DNA from: Candidatus Woesearchaeota archaeon
Lineage (GTDB): Archaea; Nanobdellota; Nanobdellia; Woesearchaeales; GW2011-AR9
NCBI GenBank assembly: GCA_018303285.1
Contig: JAGVYL010000021.1
Coordinates: 1 to 38,726, forward strand
Direction: 5' to 3'
DNA: 38,726 bases
Each line of letters opens with the position of its first letter. Within the stretch, counting starts at the first letter, position 1. The notes below the pieces were generated by a model. It ran no database searches. It worked only from the letters and a program-made list of their open reading frames with translations, and was not told the DNA's origin. Below are positions 25,372 through 33,983 of the stretch, in pieces. A program made the translations under genes and the position numbers.

Positions 25372-26568
25372 TTATCTCTCCATCGCATTATAATCTTCTA
25401 GAATCAGTCTGTCCAGCTCGGTCAAGTTTTTCACCAGGAATAATCTTCCGCTTCCAATCTCCACCAGTTTCTTAGCCATCCGTTCTCCGTCTTTATCTAA
25501 AGAAAGGCCGACCAGCGATAAAGTCACTCCTTGGTCTCTGGCCAGCCCGGCCGCTTCCAAGCTTTCTTCCTCCGGCCGTTCGCCGGCTGTAGGAAAGGCA
25601 TCTGTCAAAAGAATTAGATGTTTAGTCGTTTTTTCTCGAGAAAATAATTCCAATGATTTTTTAATTGCTTTGGCAATATTTGTCTCCCCCGCAGACCTAA
25701 TCTTAACGATTGTATCCAACAGATGGAAAAACTCTCGAGTGGGCATAAGCTCTTCTTTAATCTCTCGAGCGAAAGAAATTAAACCTACTTTGTCTTTTTT
25801 CCCCAAAGCAAAATATGCTAAAGCCACTCCTGCTTTTTTAGCTTGGGCAATCTTATCGCCTTTCATGCTTCCGGAAGAATCAATGGCATAAATCACTTCC
25901 GCTCCCCCCGTGCTTTTTCTGTCAAAAGCAATCAGGTCTTCCATCTGCAATTCATTGTGGCCTTGTTTGATTGCTTGGTGCAGACTTTTGCGTACAGCAA
26001 TATTGCGGTAAGAATCTCCATGATGTAATCTCCTCTCTTCTCCTCTTTCCCCATAATGACTTTTTCTGTCAGATGGAGTCAAGCCAAATGTTTCTTTGGC
26101 GGCCAATTGTTCCAATTCTTCAAGATACAGAGAAAAAGCCGCCAGTTCAAAACCTTCTTCCGCCACATGATAATTCTTATCTAGCAGTCCATCCTCCCTC
26201 AGCTCTTCTACTTTCTCTTCAATCTTTTTCTTTAGCAATTGCTGAAACTCAGGAATTTTGATATTCTTTTTGATGTATTGTGGATCAAAGCCAGAAATCA
26301 GATTCAAGAAAGTCTTGCCATAAATCTCTTCTACGTTTTGATAATTTTTCACTAATTTCTCGAAAAGCTCGTCCGGCATAAATGGGGCATTATGGTTGAC
26401 TGCTTCATTCAATAATTTAGCATTTTTCTTGTCAACTTCATTATCAAAGAAAGTAGCCGGGATATTTCCCTGTTTAGGTATCTGTTTCTCAATAGTCTCT
26501 TTTTTTTCTTTTTCGTAGGGCTTCAGTTTATCTGGGCTAGAGTGAATCACCCTGCTCCAGCTTCCCAC
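25372..26568 (-). CDS. VWA-domain protein (MoxR-associated)
   Basis: VIYAIDSSGSMKGDKIAQAK MIDAS motif; overlaps the MoxR ATPase gene. Confidence 0.88.
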   Translation of the reverse strand: MGSWSRVIHSSPDKLKPYEKEKKETIEKQIPKQGNIPATFFDNEVDKKNAKLLNEAVNHNAPFMPDELFEKLVKNYQNVEEIYGKTFLNLISGFDPQYIKKNIKIPEFQQLLKKKIEEKVEELREDGLLDKNYHVAEEGFELAAFSLYLEELEQLAAKETFGLTPSDRKSHYGERGEERRLHHGDSYRNIAVRKSLHQAIKQGHNELQMEDLIAFDRKSTGGAEVIYAIDSSGSMKGDKIAQAKKAGVALAYFALGKKDKVGLISFAREIKEELMPTREFFHLLDTIVKIRSAGETNIAKAIKKSLELFSREKTTKHLILLTDAFPTAGERPEEESLEAAGLARDQGVTLSLVGLSLDKDGERMAKKLVEIGSGRLFLVKNLTELDRLILEDYNAMER

Positions 26569-27518
26569 TTCTCTTTAACCGCTTCTTCAGGAGACTTGAG
26601 GTATTTTAGACTAGGTTTTAATTCTACCCTGTGAGCCAGCACAGAAACCATTGCTTCCTGCACATCACGTAAAGAAACTTTGTTTCGATTGTTCAGCTGA
26701 GCATAACTCTGAGCTACTTCGTATAAGCTTAAAGATGCCCGGACACTAGGCACTTTTTCCAAATCCTTATCCTCTCGCAGCATTCGTACAAAATTGATGC
26801 ATCCGGTAAGCAAACCTTCAGGGAATTCTACTCGTTTCTTTCCTTTTGCTGTCACAATCTCTTTCTCTGTAGCGGTATTTTCTGGATAGCCCATATAAAT
26901 GAAATCAAATCGGTCAAGAAGGACATCCGAAAGTTTTTCTGTATTGATATCTTTAGGATTCATAGTGGCAATAAAAATAAAATCTGCGGGAAAATCTATC
27001 TCATATGAGCCAAGAGTAGCTTTTCCTTCTTCCAACACTTGGAGTAAAGCATTCTGCAGTTTCTCTGGAGCTCGGTTAATTTCATCAAAGAATAGAATTC
27101 CTTTATTTGCCTTGAAAATCTTACCCGGAGTAAACGCTTCCAAGCTGCTCGGCCCAAATTTTAATGCTTTAACAGGATCAATATCTCCTAACAAATCTTC
27201 CGCTGTTAAATCTGGACTGCCTTGGATGCGGACAAATCTTTGCATCCCTTTAATCTTCTTGCTTTTCGCTTTACCGCCTCGGCAGTTTGGGCAAGCAGGA
27301 TTCTTTGGATCGCAGTGATAGGGGCAATCATTGACTGTTATCTCTGGAAGATAGGTGGCCAGATTCTTGGCTAATGTAGTTTTGCCAATACCTGGAGGAC
27401 CGGCGATGATCACATGGTGTCCGGCCAGTAAAGAGCTTCGGACTTGATTCTTCACTTTTTCTTGGCCAATAATCTCTGAAAAAGAAAAATCCCTAATATT
27501 CTCTATCTGTAAGGCCAT
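26547..27518 (-). CDS. MoxR-family AAA+ ATPase with Cys-rich insert
   Basis: GPPGIGKTTLAKN Walker A, GILFFDEINRAPEKLQNALLQVLEEG Walker B; DCPYHCDPKNPACPNCRGG insert. Confidence 0.92.
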   Translation of the reverse strand: MALQIENIRDFSFSEIIGQEKVKNQVRSSLLAGHHVIIAGPPGIGKTTLAKNLATYLPEITVNDCPYHCDPKNPACPNCRGGKAKSKKIKGMQRFVRIQGSPDLTAEDLLGDIDPVKALKFGPSSLEAFTPGKIFKANKGILFFDEINRAPEKLQNALLQVLEEGKATLGSYEIDFPADFIFIATMNPKDINTEKLSDVLLDRFDFIYMGYPENTATEKEIVTAKGKKRVEFPEGLLTGCINFVRMLREDKDLEKVPSVRASLSLYEVAQSYAQLNNRNKVSLRDVQEAMVSVLAHRVELKPSLKYLKSPEEAVKEKWEAGAG

Positions 27519-27621
27519 TTGCTTATAAAAACACGGATTATTTAAAATATTACCTCAGAATGTTAAGCATTCTGATGGTTCCAAAAGTCAGTCGATTAGT
27601 AGGCAAACTTTTGTTACCTTA

Positions 27622-28293
27622 TTATCCTACAACTCTTTCAATTAGAGTAATAGTCTTATCAGAAAAGCTGGCGCATTTGCCATTGCATTGGACAATATCA
27701 TCCCAGATGATGTTGATAGATGGTTGATTTAATTCTCGCACCAATTTATTTGTTTTATCTAAAGATTCAGAGAAGTATATCACATTTTTGCCGTCCCAAA
27801 GCATGTAAGTCTCGACTGCAGAATGAATCACTTTATTGGTCTTGTCATTTAAGTCTGCTGCGGCTACCGCATCCATTAATTTGATATAAACTTGATCTGT
27901 ACATCCATCATAGACACAAGCAGTAGTCTCCTGCCAGGCACTGATAGATGCAGTATTGCTTGTCTTTCGAATCTTTTCATTAAGCAGACTAATAGACTCT
28001 GCAATTTTTACTGTGTCTTTAGAAGAAGATTGTTTTCTCAAGGCAATAATCTGTTTTATCGTTCCTTTAGAATCTATTTTGGAAGGCAAAGCCGAAACTG
28101 CTGCCGAGGATATAGCATCTCCGCTCCCGCTTTTAGAATTAGAAGCTGAGCCAATCTTAGCGGTAGAAGGATCTACGAGGTTATTGGATGGCTGTTCAGA
28201 GTTGGCACTTTCATAAAACCAGCCGAAATAAGTTACTGCACCAGTAATTACTACAAACGTAGCTATAACCAAAATCCAAAACATTTTCCTCAT
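27622..28293 (-). CDS. N-terminally membrane-anchored hypothetical protein (223 aa)
   Basis: Single N-terminal hydrophobic segment followed by a Ser-rich linker. Confidence 0.6.
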   Translation of the reverse strand: MRKMFWILVIATFVVITGAVTYFGWFYESANSEQPSNNLVDPSTAKIGSASNSKSGSGDAISSAAVSALPSKIDSKGTIKQIIALRKQSSSKDTVKIAESISLLNEKIRKTSNTASISAWQETTACVYDGCTDQVYIKLMDAVAAADLNDKTNKVIHSAVETYMLWDGKNVIYFSESLDKTNKLVRELNQPSINIIWDDIVQCNGKCASFSDKTITLIERVVG

Positions 28294-28400
28294 TTTAATA
28301 AACGGGAAAGTCCTCCTAGTATTTAAAGTTTACGCCACTCTGAAAAGTAATGCATCATTAAAAAGAAAGCTTTATATATACAATTTATTTACTTTAGATA

Positions 28401-28691
28401 ATGCATAAAAAGAGGAAAGAAAGAGTTAAAAGACAAAGTAAAGATATCTCTAATCGAGCAGTAATCATTCTTCTTCTATTGTTGATTATCGTTAGCATCA
28501 CTGGCATAATACTCTATCTGAGCGCTTTAGAAACGACAGAAACATTCAATTCAGGAAAACTTGAGGGGTATCCAAATTCTCAGGTAGAATCTCCTGCAAA
28601 GTCTGTTCCTCAAAATGTTGGAGGAAAAGTAACTTTTTCTATTGTTTCTCCAGAGTCTTCATCCAAACCTTCCGAAGGGGTGCAGGTATGA
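28401..28691 (+). CDS. Small single-pass membrane protein (96 aa)
   Basis: Basic N terminus and one TM; 4-nt ATGA overlap with the next gene. Confidence 0.6.
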   Translation: MHKKRKERVKRQSKDISNRAVIILLLLLIIVSITGIILYLSALETTETFNSGKLEGYPNSQVESPAKSVPQNVGGKVTFSIVSPESSSKPSEGVQV

Positions 28692-29377
28692 AAAAGCAAA
28701 AAGATATCTCCAACAAAACCATTATGGCCTTATTGGCGGTTACTCTAGGGATTACACTTTTAGGTACGACTTTGAGTATAGTCAAATTAAATAGTCTTCG
28801 AGATACGTACTTATTTTTAACTGGTGCGGCCACCACCACCGCCACCACGCAGTTGACTATCAGCGGCACTACCGGAATAACCATGCATAATAGCACCATC
28901 AATCTTGGTAGTGGGTATTATAACACGAGTTGCACTACTGGATTTGCATGGATTAACACTTCTGCTGGTCAGTATAACTGTTGGATAAATTCAACTCCCT
29001 CTTCTTTTATTGGTCATCACACCATCAATAATAGTGGAACCACCGTAATCAATGTCACTGCTGCATCTGGTGCAAGCAGCAAGCGTGATGCTGAACACTT
29101 CCTCTGCGGATCCATTGACGGGTGTGCATCTACTGTTGCTGCAATCAACGTCACAGCGTTTAACAATCTTGCCGGTTCGTGTACGGGAACCCTGCCTAAC
29201 TTTGCAGTAATCCTTAGCAATAGCAGTAATTTTACAGTCACTCTTTGTCCGGAATTAAGTTCGGCTATTGCTAGCAACTCGATTAATGTTAGTTATTATA
29301 TTCAAATACCCTCTGATGCCGGCACCGGAGCTAAAAGTTGGACAGTTACTTATGAAGCAACAGATGTTGTTGGTTAG
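28688..29377 (+). CDS. Surface protein with N-terminal TM and Thr/Ser/Asn-rich ectodomain (229 aa)
   Basis: One TM then dense N-x-S/T sequons and paired Cys residues. Confidence 0.65.
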   Translation: MKKQKDISNKTIMALLAVTLGITLLGTTLSIVKLNSLRDTYLFLTGAATTTATTQLTISGTTGITMHNSTINLGSGYYNTSCTTGFAWINTSAGQYNCWINSTPSSFIGHHTINNSGTTVINVTAASGASSKRDAEHFLCGSIDGCASTVAAINVTAFNNLAGSCTGTLPNFAVILSNSSNFTVTLCPELSSAIASNSINVSYYIQIPSDAGTGAKSWTVTYEATDVVG

Positions 29378-29380
29378 AGC

Positions 29381-30586
29381 ATGAAACGCGCCATCTCTCT
29401 ATGTCTTCTTGCTTTCTTTCTTTTATTGAACTCTTCACTTGCGTTGAAACTAGGCCCCTCGGGTCAGCAGTTGGAATATGCACCCGGTAAAGAAGTGATA
29501 GTTTCTTATTTTTTTATCGCAGAAGAAGGGGGCGGTGACTATCAAGTAACTCTCACGGGAGATTTGGCAGAATATTCTTCTCTAGTCGATAATCAACCTA
29601 CTATTTCTGCAAAGCACAGCGAAAAAAAAACTTTCCAAGTATCAATAAAAATTCCTCCACTTGGGATAGAACCTGGAGAGAAGAGTCTAAAAATCAGTGT
29701 CGAGCAAAAGCTTTCTTCTCAATATGGTCAGCCTCAGATTGGAGCGGTAGTCAAAGTCAGCAGCTACCTTCCAGTTTATGTTCCTTATCCGCACAAGTAT
29801 CTCATTATAAAACGGCTGAAAACAATTAAAGAACAGAATGAAGTAGGCAAGCCTGTTTATTTTGAATTAGGTGTGAAAAGTCTTAGTACACAAACTATTA
29901 AGAGAATCTTTGGCGGAATAAATATATTTAATGCACAAAATCAGAAAATAGCTACTGTTCCTTTGGTGGAAGTGAAAGATCTGTCTGAGCTAGCAGAATC
30001 CACTCTGTATGCCGAGTGGACCCCTTCTGAAAAAGAGGGTCCCGGAAGCTATCTGGCCAAAGCACAAGTTAATTTTGATGATATAAATACTACACTTACT
30101 GCCGAACGGCAGTTTACTGTTGGTCTGGAAAATATCGAACTGTTAGAAGTTGCCCCGAATCAAATCTTTCTCAATCAGATACAAGAAGTCAAACTTAAGG
30201 TAAAAAGCGTGTGGAATGATGAATTAAATTACCGCGGAGAAAGCACTCTTTATGGAGCAGGCGGGTTAGAAGTGTATTCTTATAAGAGCCCAACCACTAC
30301 ATTGGCTCCTTGGGGAGAAGGATGGCTTCCAGTATATTTAGACACAAAAGGATTAGATGCCGGAGTGTACCAGCTTCAATCAACTCTTTTCTTTAATAAC
30401 AAGGTAAATTCTAGAGTTTTCCCGCTTACCTTGGTTCCAGGACTGCCGGCAGAATCCGCTGGAGCAATAAATCTCAAAGACGCGTCAAGCAAAGTATTAT
30501 GGTTGATCGTCATTCCTATGGCTGTTGCGTTAGTAGCAGCATTGATTTATATCCGTCTCCTGAAAAAGAAAGTAACGGGAAAGTAA
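29381..30586 (+). CDS. Secreted protein with signal peptide and C-terminal TM anchor (401 aa)
   Basis: N-terminal signal, beta-rich ectodomain, C-terminal VLWLIVIPMAVALVAALIYIRLLKKK; resembles 32814..33983. Confidence 0.7.
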   Translation: MKRAISLCLLAFFLLLNSSLALKLGPSGQQLEYAPGKEVIVSYFFIAEEGGGDYQVTLTGDLAEYSSLVDNQPTISAKHSEKKTFQVSIKIPPLGIEPGEKSLKISVEQKLSSQYGQPQIGAVVKVSSYLPVYVPYPHKYLIIKRLKTIKEQNEVGKPVYFELGVKSLSTQTIKRIFGGINIFNAQNQKIATVPLVEVKDLSELAESTLYAEWTPSEKEGPGSYLAKAQVNFDDINTTLTAERQFTVGLENIELLEVAPNQIFLNQIQEVKLKVKSVWNDELNYRGESTLYGAGGLEVYSYKSPTTTLAPWGEGWLPVYLDTKGLDAGVYQLQSTLFFNNKVNSRVFPLTLVPGLPAESAGAINLKDASSKVLWLIVIPMAVALVAALIYIRLLKKKVTGK

Positions 30587-30628
30587 ACGCCTTTTCTAAA
30601 GGAAAGTAGGAATTATTCTCGGGAGCGT

Positions 30629-31060
30629 TTATTTTACCGGAAGGATGATGGTCAGAATCTTTCCAGTATATCTTCCTACCGAAGCGTTTGGGGGGATTGT
30701 TAGATAGATGAGGTACTCTTTTACTTCCTTCGGCTTTAAGGTGTCAGTTATATCTGGCTGGATACTAAACCAAGAACCTAAAGATTTATCAGAGACTATT
30801 TTAAATTCCACGTTTTCAGCATAAAGATGAGTATTATTAATGATTATCTTTCGATATGCACCAGAACCTGCAGGGATGCTTCCAAAGTGCATCAAATCTT
30901 TGTCTAGATTAAATCCCAAGCTTTGTCCTTCAGTGACATAAAAATCAAACTCTTTCACTAAAACTTCTTCTTTGTTAGGGGGAAAGAACCAGACAAATGT
31001 GGTTAAGACTAGTACTGCAAGTAAAACAGATAGAAGGATTAAAGAGATTATACTTTTCAT
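30629..31060 (-). CDS. Membrane-anchored beta-rich surface protein (start trimmed to MKSIIS)
   Basis: ORF-track start at 31141 lies inside the upstream gene; ATG at 31060 gives a 4-nt ATGA overlap and a TM at the N terminus. Confidence 0.7.
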   Translation of the reverse strand: MKSIISLILLSVLLAVLVLTTFVWFFPPNKEEVLVKEFDFYVTEGQSLGFNLDKDLMHFGSIPAGSGAYRKIIINNTHLYAENVEFKIVSDKSLGSWFSIQPDITDTLKPKEVKEYLIYLTIPPNASVGRYTGKILTIILPVK

Positions 31061-32817
31061 TGGTCTTTCTTCCTCCAGAAAATCTTCTTTCGCAAACGGT
31101 AAAAAATTATCATCATCAATAACACAGTTATTGCTCCCCAATAAATGCGGATATCTAATCTAGCTTTTCGAAAAAAAGCAAGGGCGAGAGAAGGCTCTTC
31201 TTTTATTGGGGGTGAACATTCTTGTACATTAGGAATTTCTTGTTGATCTAAGACACATTTGTTGAGGTCAACACAAGTTCGTTCTTGTTTCTTTTCCAAC
31301 GGACATTCTTGCGGCAGCCAGATACTGCATTGCCACTGCGGCTGGCAGACGCAGTCTTTTTCTTCAACTTGTTTATCGGGATAGCAATCAGGTTTAATGG
31401 TTGCACAACGGCGTCTTTGTTTGTCTCCTCGCTCACAAGAGGAAGGAGACCATTCTTCACAACTGGTTACTTCATCACATAGGCTTACTTTAGTGCCGAT
31501 AGCAAAATAGCTAAATCCCGCAGTGCGAGCAGTATAATAAATAAAAGTTTCATCTTCTTTCTCTTTCTTCGTCGGTAATGCGGCCCAGTAATAATCGTAA
31601 TGATACAAAACAATTTCTTCTTCCTTAATTTCCCACATAGACAGCCACGATTTTTCTACTTTAAACAAGATTTCTGCTCCAGATATAGCATCAATCGCTC
31701 TTTCACCATCTAAATAGATGGTTATTTCTCCGAGATGATACAATCTGCCGGGAGGAGAGACATCTACTGCTTCAGTTTTATTTCCAAAAGAAGAGATTAT
31801 TACTTTTGTTTGATTGGCTTTCTTTTTTAAATCAGCAGTTACCGAGATAAACGGAAGTCCGCTCTGGGAAAAATCAAATTTATTCTTACCGAGGAAGGGA
31901 GAAACTATCTCTTGGAAGACAGTCTTCAGCGGTTCAACTTTTTTTATTGGAGTAATCCATATCCCAGGCATACCGGCGGAGGAAGGACAGGTTCCGCAAT
32001 CAGCTGCACAGCTTGAACAGCCCTCATTAAAATCGCACGTCCCATCTCCGCAATAGCTTGTTGAAGTGACACTCAAGGTAATGTTGTTGGAATTGGCAGT
32101 CTGATTAATCGCATCATACGCAGTGAACACCACCCAGCTTAAACCATACCAGTTAGTCTCAGGAGTAATATTCACAGTTCCTTTGCTAGGACTGCTTAAG
32201 TTATTATCTAAGCTGAGATTAACATGTTCCCCATAACTTGCAGAGTACGTTAAATTTTCATTTTGGCTGTCATAGAAATAATCATCTAAATCCAAGCCGG
32301 TTAACTGTACATTCTCTTCCCAAGTTTGGTTAGGAATAGTTCGATTAAAAATTGGAAGGGGATTAGCGCTGATGATAGTAAGGTTGAAAATAGTAGATGC
32401 ATTTGTCGGACAAGCAGAATTATAATCACTGACTTTAATTTGGATAGAATAATTTCCAGCCTGAGAATTGTTAGCGGTAAAATTAATCCGTCCCGTAGTT
32501 AAATTTATTTCGAACAGAGTGGTGTTATCGTAATAATACAAGCTGTGATTATCTGCATCGGTAGCATTTACCTGGAGAGTAAACGATAAGTTGGAAGTAG
32601 CATTTTGATTGGGGAGGGAGGAGATAACTGGCGGATGATTAACACAGAAAGAGACAGTTCCTTGAGACGAAGCATTGCTGGTGAGTACTGCTACTGCGTA
32701 TAGCTGAAAAAGAGAGATTGCCAGAAGAAGCAAGGTAAGCCCTAAGATAATCTTTTTAAGAGTTATCCTCTCTTTAACAGATTTAATTCCTCCGTTAACA
32801 ATTCGTTTGAATATCAT
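31057..32817 (-). CDS. Surface protein: cadherin/Ig-like repeats, PGF-pre-PGF-like domain, Cys-rich TSP1-like region, C-terminal TM
   Basis: INVTADADNHS-type repeat; SGAEILFKVEKSWLSMWEIKEEEIVLYHYD...TARTAGFSYFAIG; CDEVTSCEEWSPSSCERGDKQRRRC. Confidence 0.65.
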   Translation of the reverse strand: MIFKRIVNGGIKSVKERITLKKIILGLTLLLLAISLFQLYAVAVLTSNASSQGTVSFCVNHPPVISSLPNQNATSNLSFTLQVNATDADNHSLYYYDNTTLFEINLTTGRINFTANNSQAGNYSIQIKVSDYNSACPTNASTIFNLTIISANPLPIFNRTIPNQTWEENVQLTGLDLDDYFYDSQNENLTYSASYGEHVNLSLDNNLSSPSKGTVNITPETNWYGLSWVVFTAYDAINQTANSNNITLSVTSTSYCGDGTCDFNEGCSSCAADCGTCPSSAGMPGIWITPIKKVEPLKTVFQEIVSPFLGKNKFDFSQSGLPFISVTADLKKKANQTKVIISSFGNKTEAVDVSPPGRLYHLGEITIYLDGERAIDAISGAEILFKVEKSWLSMWEIKEEEIVLYHYDYYWAALPTKKEKEDETFIYYTARTAGFSYFAIGTKVSLCDEVTSCEEWSPSSCERGDKQRRRCATIKPDCYPDKQVEEKDCVCQPQWQCSIWLPQECPLEKKQERTCVDLNKCVLDQQEIPNVQECSPPIKEEPSLALAFFRKARLDIRIYWGAITVLLMMIIFYRLRKKIFWRKKDQ

Positions 32818-33983
32818 TCTCGCCTCCCTTTCCGTTTACTGATAAAATGCCACGTCACGAATAAGACCACTATCGCCAACAAACTGCCAGAAAGAATTGA
32901 CAGTAGATAAATCCACATCTTATCATCCTCTTTCTGTTTTTTGAGATAATCCTCTTCAGTCAAAACACTTCCCTTAAATTTGTTATGTGTAGTTTTTCCT
33001 TCATAATTGACCACCACATCAAATTCGTAATCTCCTGTCTCTCGGTTAGTGGCATCGAGGAAACCCTCTACGCTTTTTCTTTCTTCTCTTTGGATGTCAA
33101 AGGAAGCAGTTCTTACTTTGTCTAATTCTTTGCCCTCTTTATAGACAAAAACTTCAATAAAAACATTCTTCACTTCTTTATTCCACTTGTTAAGCAGCTC
33201 TGCAGTAAATTTGTTTATTTTGCCGACGATAAAATATTGGTCAAAAAAGAGTACATTAATTTCTGGTTCTCCTAAGATCATCTCCTTTTTTAGTTCCAGC
33301 CAATAATCATCATAAAAAACCGAAGCCAGCAGATTAAATGAGCCATATTGCACTTTCTTCTTATCAATAGTCGCTAAAAGAGTAGTGTCTGCTTTAGCAG
33401 CTAACGAGGTTTTATCGGTTTCTGCTTCAGCAATTTTTTCCTTGCCGTCATATATTTCAAAGGTGGTTTTCAAAGCTTGGATATTTTCTTGACCAAGATT
33501 CTTAGCAGACAATTTTAAATCAACCTGCGCAGGTTTCTCTTCATAGCTTACTGCGGTTTCTACATATTTTTTAGGATACGGTACATTGATTATCACCTTA
33601 TGGGCAATTTTCAAGCTGGCAGAAAAGACATTACCCGAGACAGTCACGTCCGGTAGCTTCTCCGCGAGGATAATCTGCCCCAGGGTCTGACCTGGAGGTA
33701 AATCTTTGTCGATTTTGACTTTAAACTTTATTTCAAGCATATCCTTGCTGCTGTCTAGATGAATTGCTTCAGCAGGAAGAGTAATATACTCGGCCAAGGG
33801 ACCATCGGCTAAGAGTTCTACATACAAATCTTTATGCTCATTATTGACTATTTTGAGAGTATATTCTCTTTCCGCTCCTTTTTCAAAATCAAAGGTGGTT
33901 TTAGCAGGAATTACTCCTAAACTCAGTCCAGCGTTTAATAAAATCAACGTCACAGCTATCCATAATATAATTTTCGTTTTCAT
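32814..33983 (-). CDS. Secreted protein with signal peptide and C-terminal TM anchor (389 aa), likely paralogue of 29381..30586
   Basis: Both share a VPYPxKY segment, beta-rich ectodomain and same topology. Confidence 0.7.
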   Translation of the reverse strand: MKTKIILWIAVTLILLNAGLSLGVIPAKTTFDFEKGAEREYTLKIVNNEHKDLYVELLADGPLAEYITLPAEAIHLDSSKDMLEIKFKVKIDKDLPPGQTLGQIILAEKLPDVTVSGNVFSASLKIAHKVIINVPYPKKYVETAVSYEEKPAQVDLKLSAKNLGQENIQALKTTFEIYDGKEKIAEAETDKTSLAAKADTTLLATIDKKKVQYGSFNLLASVFYDDYWLELKKEMILGEPEINVLFFDQYFIVGKINKFTAELLNKWNKEVKNVFIEVFVYKEGKELDKVRTASFDIQREERKSVEGFLDATNRETGDYEFDVVVNYEGKTTHNKFKGSVLTEEDYLKKQKEDDKMWIYLLSILSGSLLAIVVLFVTWHFISKRKGRRE

